IMG/VR virus record: IMGVR_UViG_3300019360_000037
Span: 1-25,345 of that record
DNA from: a virus
Direction: 5' to 3' (one strand)
DNA length: 25,345 nt
In this document: one piece after another, positions 21,882-25,345 of the stretch
How the letters are laid out: the number at the start of each line of letters is the position of its first letter
Numbering within the stretch: the first letter of the stretch is position 1
Notes under the pieces: model-generated
Told to the model about the DNA's origin: nothing
Databases searched by the model: none
The model's input: only the letters and a program-made list of their open reading frames with translations
Translations under genes and position numbers: made by a program

Positions 21882-22554
21882 AGATATATTTTTTCAACTT
21901 GCAAAGTTTGGAATCAACAGAAATGAAGTTCTTTTTCTAAATGAGAAAGACCCAACTGAACCGTGGCTAAGTTCAGATTTACTGATGAGCATTGCACGGC
22001 AAGCGGGTGGGTTCAAAACAACCAGTGTGACGTTCGACAAGTTCGTTCCCGAACGTCAACAGGTGATTTACACAGCACTTGTTGAAGACGAATGCGGACG
22101 ACAATGCATTCGTTCAGGTGCGGCGACCGAAGGGGAAAATGCAGAGATTGACGCTGACACACTTGCACAATCTCGCGGAATGAAAGCCGCGTTGACAGGA
22201 GCGGGGTTTAATCCGTTCAAAGCTGGTTCAGTCGTTAGCATCAGTGACAAAGACGCATTCAAAAAACTATCAAATGACAAGCTTGCAAAGCACGAATCAG
22301 CAGAGGAAGCCGCATTGCGTGTAAAGGATTTGAAACAAATTCACGCCATCGCAACGGCAAAACGTCTTGTCAATTATCAGCAAGGTTTCAAGGATGACAG
22401 CGAATATCGTTCATGGCTATTCGAGAATTTCAAGATTGAATCTGCTGTTGAAGCCAACCGCCAACTCCGCGCACAAATAATCAATCAACTTTCGATTTAT
22501 GACCCGCTTCAACAGCCAAGTTTGAGCGAACAACAACTCCGGGACATTGCTTAA
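21850..22554 (+). CDS. Unknown early protein, possibly a recombination/annealing protein
   Basis: 234 residues from the ATG at 21850, 9 bases after AAGGAG; the ATG two codons earlier is only 3 bases from it. Residues about 60-115 alternate strands (TSVTFDKFVPERQQVIYTALVEDECGRQCIRSGAAT). The segment DADTLAQSRGMKAALTGAGFNPF that follows recalls the A-x-R-G/A...AL-x-x-AG motif of phage ERF/Rad52-like annealing proteins, a weak resemblance only. The C-terminal half is helical. It sits between zinc-ribbon and winged-helix genes in the early operon. Confidence 0.6.
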   Translation: MTAEEISNKREDIFFQLAKFGINRNEVLFLNEKDPTEPWLSSDLLMSIARQAGGFKTTSVTFDKFVPERQQVIYTALVEDECGRQCIRSGAATEGENAEIDADTLAQSRGMKAALTGAGFNPFKAGSVVSISDKDAFKKLSNDKLAKHESAEEAALRVKDLKQIHAIATAKRLVNYQQGFKDDSEYRSWLFENFKIESAVEANRQLRAQIINQLSIYDPLQQPSLSEQQLRDIA

Positions 22555-22569
22555 TGAATGGAGGCTGTG

Positions 22570-23040
22570 ATGAGTGAACTAAATCAACTGAAATTCAAAG
22601 CTTTTGAGGACGCGCTTTTGAGTCCTTTGAATGGACACGAGCTAAACGACAAAGAAGAGTTTGTTGCAAGCTTACTTCTCACAGTCTCAATACACCGCCC
22701 TTTGATTGGTAAAGAAATCAGTGAAGCAGTTCAAAAACAGTTTGGCAAAAAGCTTTCTCAACGCGCTGTGATGGACGCTATCCGTTCGCTTCGCAAACAA
22801 CACGGATTTCCGATTCTTGCCAATCGTTCAAAGAACCCAAAGGGCTATTGGTGGTGTGGCTCAATCAAAGAAATGGAAGCGTACATTCAGGATGTGCGCT
22901 CCCATACTCTCGACGAATTGAACACGCTTTCACGAATAGTCCACCGGAATTATCCATCATTGGCAGGGCAACTTAGTTTTGACTTTTCGCCAGTGAAAGT
23001 AAGGAGAAAATCAAATGCAAACGGCACGAAAACAAAGTGA
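22570..23040 (+). CDS. Winged-helix DNA-binding protein
   Basis: 156 residues from the ATG at 22570 with GGAGG 6 bases upstream; the in-frame start at 22558 is inside the ribosome site. A winged helix spans about 25-95: EFVASLLLTVSIHRPLIGKEISEAVQKQFGKKLSQRAVMDAIRSLRKQHGFPILANRSKNPKGYWWCGS, the GYW wing being typical. The C-terminal part is helical with a basic tail. Probably an early regulator or replication helper. It overlaps the GemA gene by 26 bases. Confidence 0.65.
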   Translation: MSELNQLKFKAFEDALLSPLNGHELNDKEEFVASLLLTVSIHRPLIGKEISEAVQKQFGKKLSQRAVMDAIRSLRKQHGFPILANRSKNPKGYWWCGSIKEMEAYIQDVRSHTLDELNTLSRIVHRNYPSLAGQLSFDFSPVKVRRKSNANGTKTK

Positions 23041-23638
23041 AAACGCTTATCGAAATTCCATGTTAGCCGCTGTTCATATTGAATGGAAAAAACTGCGCTT
23101 GGACTTGCGCCATGATGTAGAAGCTCTGCGCGAGGAACGGCTTTTGTGGGTTTCAAGTTTGTTTGGTTGGAAACGCCCGGTTAAATCAATGTCAGCGTTG
23201 AGCAACAAACAACTCGCAGTCGTTCTTGATGAACTGCGTCAGCTAACCAAATCAAAAACAACAACGAACATTTGCGGCAATCTTAAACCCGAAAACAACG
23301 CCGAAATTATTCACCTTGCAAGCGAAGGGCAAGTCATCGCTCTTGAAAAATTGATTGCCTTTATCCTCCATTGGGACAATTTCAAACTAGAAGCTTTTCT
23401 TATCAAGCGTTGGAGAAGGAAGAGTGTCCGTATGTTGACCTTCGCTCAAGCCAACGCCGCGATGATGATTTTTCTAAGCATTGCCGCAGACGAAGACTTA
23501 AAACGAGAAGGTCATACCGGGCGAATTTCACGCGCTGAACTTGGGAAACATATCCCAATAATCAAAGCACGTCTCGAAATAGACGGCGGACATTTTTTCG
23601 GGAAAGGAAGTGAAAAAAATGGTGATTACAAAACGTGA
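23015..23638 (+). CDS. GemA-like protein, DUF1018/Mu gp16-like
   Basis: 207 residues. The core LAAVHIEWKKLRLDLRHDVEALREERLLWVSSLFGWKRPVKSMSALSNKQLAVVLDELRQL follows the GemA pattern: a helix with IH-x-x-x-K-L-x-L near the start, a loop, then S-LSNKQLA-VLD-L. In Mu, GemA modulates host gene expression and DNA supercoiling (established for Mu). The C-terminal 120 residues are extra helical sequence with a basic RRKSVRMLTF. It lies in the expected early semi-essential region. Confidence 0.75.
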   Translation: MQTARKQSENAYRNSMLAAVHIEWKKLRLDLRHDVEALREERLLWVSSLFGWKRPVKSMSALSNKQLAVVLDELRQLTKSKTTTNICGNLKPENNAEIIHLASEGQVIALEKLIAFILHWDNFKLEAFLIKRWRRKSVRMLTFAQANAAMMIFLSIAADEDLKREGHTGRISRAELGKHIPIIKARLEIDGGHFFGKGSEKNGDYKT

Positions 23639-23795
23639 TTTTGAGGATAACAACATCGTGGATTTAACGGTGCAGATAGTCAACTTAGAAACCAAAATTG
23701 GTGAGATGCGCGAATCATTAGCTTTCTATTCTGCGGGCTTTTGGATTTTTCTGGCTGTGTCAATTGTGTTGGGAATCTTTCTTATTTGGAGGTGA
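23619..23795 (+). CDS. Small single-span membrane protein
   Basis: 58 residues from the ATG with AAGGAAG 8 bases upstream, overlapping GemA by 20 bases. A short coiled-coil stretch (LTVQIVNLETKIGEMRESLAFY) precedes one membrane helix (FWIFLAVSIVLGIFLIW). Function unknown. Confidence 0.6.
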   Translation: MVITKRDFEDNNIVDLTVQIVNLETKIGEMRESLAFYSAGFWIFLAVSIVLGIFLIWR

Positions 23796-23801
23796 TTTCA
23801 G

Positions 23802-24026
23802 ATGTACGAACTAATGACAAATAAAGAATCAATCGAACAACTTTTAGAAAATGAATGTCGTTGCGGTAACGAGAAAAAATCCGGGCAATCATTTTGCTCT
23901 CCTTGTTATCGCAGTCTTCCCCGTGCGCTTCGCAATGCGCTCTACAACCACGTTGGCTGTGGCTATCAACAAGCTTATCAACTCGCGTGCAAAACGCTTG
24001 ATACAACGGAGGGCGTAGCCTTATGA
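23802..24026 (+). CDS. Small zinc-finger protein
   Basis: 74 residues, ATG with GGAGGTGA about 6 bases upstream. Cys 19 and 21 (ECRCGN) with Cys 32 and 35 (FCSPCY) make a probable zinc finger, followed by a basic helix (RSLPRALRNALYNHVGCG). It ends by overlapping the next gene as ATGA. Such small proteins are common in early regions; the role is unknown. Confidence 0.65.
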   Translation: MYELMTNKESIEQLLENECRCGNEKKSGQSFCSPCYRSLPRALRNALYNHVGCGYQQAYQLACKTLDTTEGVAL

Positions 24027-24313
24027 GCATTACAGAAATGACATGGCAGTTCAGCGTTGACATAAAATTGAAAGGCATCAATTGGCAACTTTCATTAGTA
24101 ACCGACGAACAATCAATTCTGGAATTGATGCGTAACGCATACCAAAATTTGCTTGAACCACAACTGAAAGACCTGTCGAGGTCAACACTTTCCGGTAGCC
24201 AAATTCAATCAACCGTTTTTGCTGATGCACTTGTGTTGCTTCGCTGTTTGGTTTTGAACCGATTAGAAGCACATAACGGCGCACATCTTAAAATTCAACC
24301 ATCAAGGAGATAA
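24023..24313 (+). CDS. Hypothetical early protein
   Basis: 96 residues, start ATG overlapping the previous stop as ATGA. An N-terminal beta strand pair (MTWQFSVDIKLKGINWQLSLVTDEQ) is followed by helices (SILELMRNAYQNLLEPQLKDL, SQIQSTVFADALVLLRCLVLNRLEAHNG). No family recognised. Confidence 0.55.
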   Translation: MSITEMTWQFSVDIKLKGINWQLSLVTDEQSILELMRNAYQNLLEPQLKDLSRSTLSGSQIQSTVFADALVLLRCLVLNRLEAHNGAHLKIQPSRR

Positions 24314-24317
24314 CAAA

Positions 24318-24926
24318 ATGTTGGTTTACGACCTCGAGATTAAAAACCCAGTTCCGCCTAAGAATCCAAGCGATGTTGAACCGAACATTGTTTACTGCGA
24401 CGGCTGGCACGATTACGCGAATATGGGAATTAGTTGCCTTTGTGTTTATGACTTAGCCACAAAACGCTCAAGAGTTTTCTTAGAAGACAACTTGAAAGAA
24501 TTTGAAGAGTTGGCACAGCAATCGGACTGCCTTGTCGGTTTCAACAATATGCGTTTTGACAACCGTGTTTTGTTTGCTAACGGCATCAATCTTCCGGCTG
24601 AAAAATGCTACGACTTACTAACTGAGATTTGGCGAGGATTGGGGCTAGGTCCCGATTACGAGTACCGAACACACGGTGGCTATTCTCTTGACGCAATGTC
24701 TTACGCAAACTTCCGAAGTAAGAAAGACGGACACGGAAGCTTCGCTCCGATTTGGTATCAGTACAACGAAATCGGCAAAGTTGTTGATTACTGTTTGAAA
24801 GATGTCCACCTGACCCATCGCCTTTTGGAAATGGTTATCAATCGTGGTTGGCTTTGGAATCCCAAAGATGACCCTCGCTGTATCTATCTCCGAAAACCCT
24901 GCCCGGAGGCAAATCTTTATGGATGA
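24318..24926 (+). CDS. DEDDy-type 3'-5' exonuclease, RNase H-like
   Basis: 202 residues, start ATG with AAGGAGATAAC upstream. All four motifs are present: motif I D5-x-E7 (VYDLEI), motif II D81 (LVGFNNMRFDNRVL) and motif III Y158-x3-D162 (VDYCLKDVHLTH). The fold and length match single-domain exonucleases that degrade 3' ends of DNA or RNA. A phage copy may process replication intermediates. It is followed by an overlapping small gene, within the early operon. Confidence 0.85.
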   Translation: MLVYDLEIKNPVPPKNPSDVEPNIVYCDGWHDYANMGISCLCVYDLATKRSRVFLEDNLKEFEELAQQSDCLVGFNNMRFDNRVLFANGINLPAEKCYDLLTEIWRGLGLGPDYEYRTHGGYSLDAMSYANFRSKKDGHGSFAPIWYQYNEIGKVVDYCLKDVHLTHRLLEMVINRGWLWNPKDDPRCIYLRKPCPEANLYG

Positions 24927-25125
24927 AGTCAATGAAAATCAAAAACGCTGGCTTGTAGGTACTCCTGCGAATGACAGCAATTTTTTGTACTCAATCAAAC
25001 ACGCAAATAAAGCAACAATTATTGCGGCTTTAGAAGAAGTTCGGGACAAACCATTCAACAAAGCTAAAGTTCGTGCGCTCGAATCAAAGCTTAGAGTTTT
25101 ACAAAAGGATACGAAAGCAAAATGA
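24919..25125 (+). CDS. Small hypothetical protein
   Basis: 68 residues from the ATG at 24919, 9 bases after GGAGG, overlapping the exonuclease end. Sequence NENQKRWLVGTPANDSNFLYSIKHANKATIIAALEEVRD, then a basic helix (KAKVRALESKLRVLQKD). Helical and charged, perhaps a small nucleic-acid-associated protein. Function unknown; overlaps the next gene as ATGA. Confidence 0.6.
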   Translation: MDEVNENQKRWLVGTPANDSNFLYSIKHANKATIIAALEEVRDKPFNKAKVRALESKLRVLQKDTKAK

Positions 25126-25265
25126 AAATTTACATCGCAAGTTCATGGAGGAATCAACACGCAGTTGAAATGCTTACTTCAATGTTACGTGTTCGTGGGC
25201 ATGAAGTTCTTAGTTTCGTTGAAAATAAGCAGTTGAGCAAAAGTAATGAAATATTTTCGGTTTAG
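25122..25265 (+). CDS. Truncated nucleoside deoxyribosyltransferase-like protein
   Basis: 47 residues. The start (MKIYIASSWRNQHAVEMLTSMLRVRGHEVLSFVEN) is the Rossmann-like N-terminus of a phage protein family related to nucleoside 2-deoxyribosyltransferases. Family members run on for about 100 more residues. Here the reading enters the right inverted repeat at base 25223, in the FVEN codons, and adds only 12 unrelated residues before a stop. The gene is cut by the repeat or by an assembly join. Confidence 0.7.
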   Translation: MKIYIASSWRNQHAVEMLTSMLRVRGHEVLSFVENKQLSKSNEIFSV

Positions 25266-25344
25266 TTTTGAGTTTCGTCTAAAGGGCAACCGCCAGCGAA
25301 GCGCGGCGGTCTGCGCCGCCTAAAGGCGGGACTCAAAACTTTCA
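25223..25344. repeat. Right copy of the 122-bp inverted repeat
   Basis: Exact reverse complement of 1-122, including the nested palindrome and two GC-rich hairpins. The two copies give the element 5'-TG and CA-3' ends, as in transposable phages, with one extra base (25345) outside. It starts inside the last gene, which is truncated there. Confidence 0.95.
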
Positions 25345-25345
25345 A

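Noticed and set aside
1-25344. Reading the inverted repeats as proven ends of a complete phage genome
   Set aside because: The tail genes are missing and a gene is cut at the right repeat, so completeness is not supported.
1-25345. CRISPR arrays, tRNA or rRNA genes
   Set aside because: No regularly spaced repeats and no recognisable tRNA or rRNA sequences were found by eye.

Overview
The window is most of the left (early) and head-packaging half of a Mu-like transposable tailed phage or prophage. The diagnostic set is a DDE transposase of the MuA type, its AAA+ partner MuB, a GemA-type protein, a Com-like zinc finger, and a head module in Mu order: gp27-like small terminase, gp28-like large terminase, DUF935 portal, MuF protein, Mu I-type protease/scaffold, a gpD-like decoration protein and the major capsid protein. 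The host is a bacterium with strong GGAGG-type Shine-Dalgarno sites. The base composition is moderate to AT-leaning, and the host phylum cannot be told from the sequence.

Layout. Two divergent transcription units meet at a control region near 16280-16330. It holds two 19-bp palindromic operators (AATTTAACTSAGTTAAATT) and back-to-back promoters. Leftward from it run a LexA/S24-type repressor and a zinc-ribbon membrane protein. These are followed by the late region, all on the minus strand: an M15 peptidase endolysin, coiled-coil/holin/spanin-like lysis genes, the terminases, portal, MuF, a small Cys-rich protein, a Com-like protein, five fibre- or appendage-like genes, protease/scaffold, decoration protein, capsid, and a small gene at the left edge. 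Rightward run the early genes: a small Ner/Cro-like HTH, a CII-like regulator, transposase A, small unknowns, MuB, zinc ribbons, a possible recombination protein, a winged-helix protein, GemA, small membrane and zinc proteins, and a DEDDy exonuclease. The last gene is cut short. No tail tube, sheath, tape-measure or baseplate genes are present; in Mu order they would lie beyond the left edge.

The most interesting points are these. (1) A repeated 5' leader RNA occurs three times, ahead of the endolysin, fibre and protease/capsid modules. It has a covarying small hairpin, a conserved 16-17 nt block and an intrinsic-terminator hairpin just before the start codon, which suggests attenuation control of late modules. 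(2) The portal and MuF genes are joined through an A9 run: a -1 shift gives one 999-residue portal-MuF protein and restores the normal portal C-terminus. This is either programmed frameshifting or an indel. (3) The window is bounded by a perfect 122-bp inverted repeat with internal palindromes, and the right copy truncates a recognisable gene. (4) A Com-like RNA-binding protein is present without mom, next to one of the three leaders. No rRNA, tRNA or CRISPR was seen.
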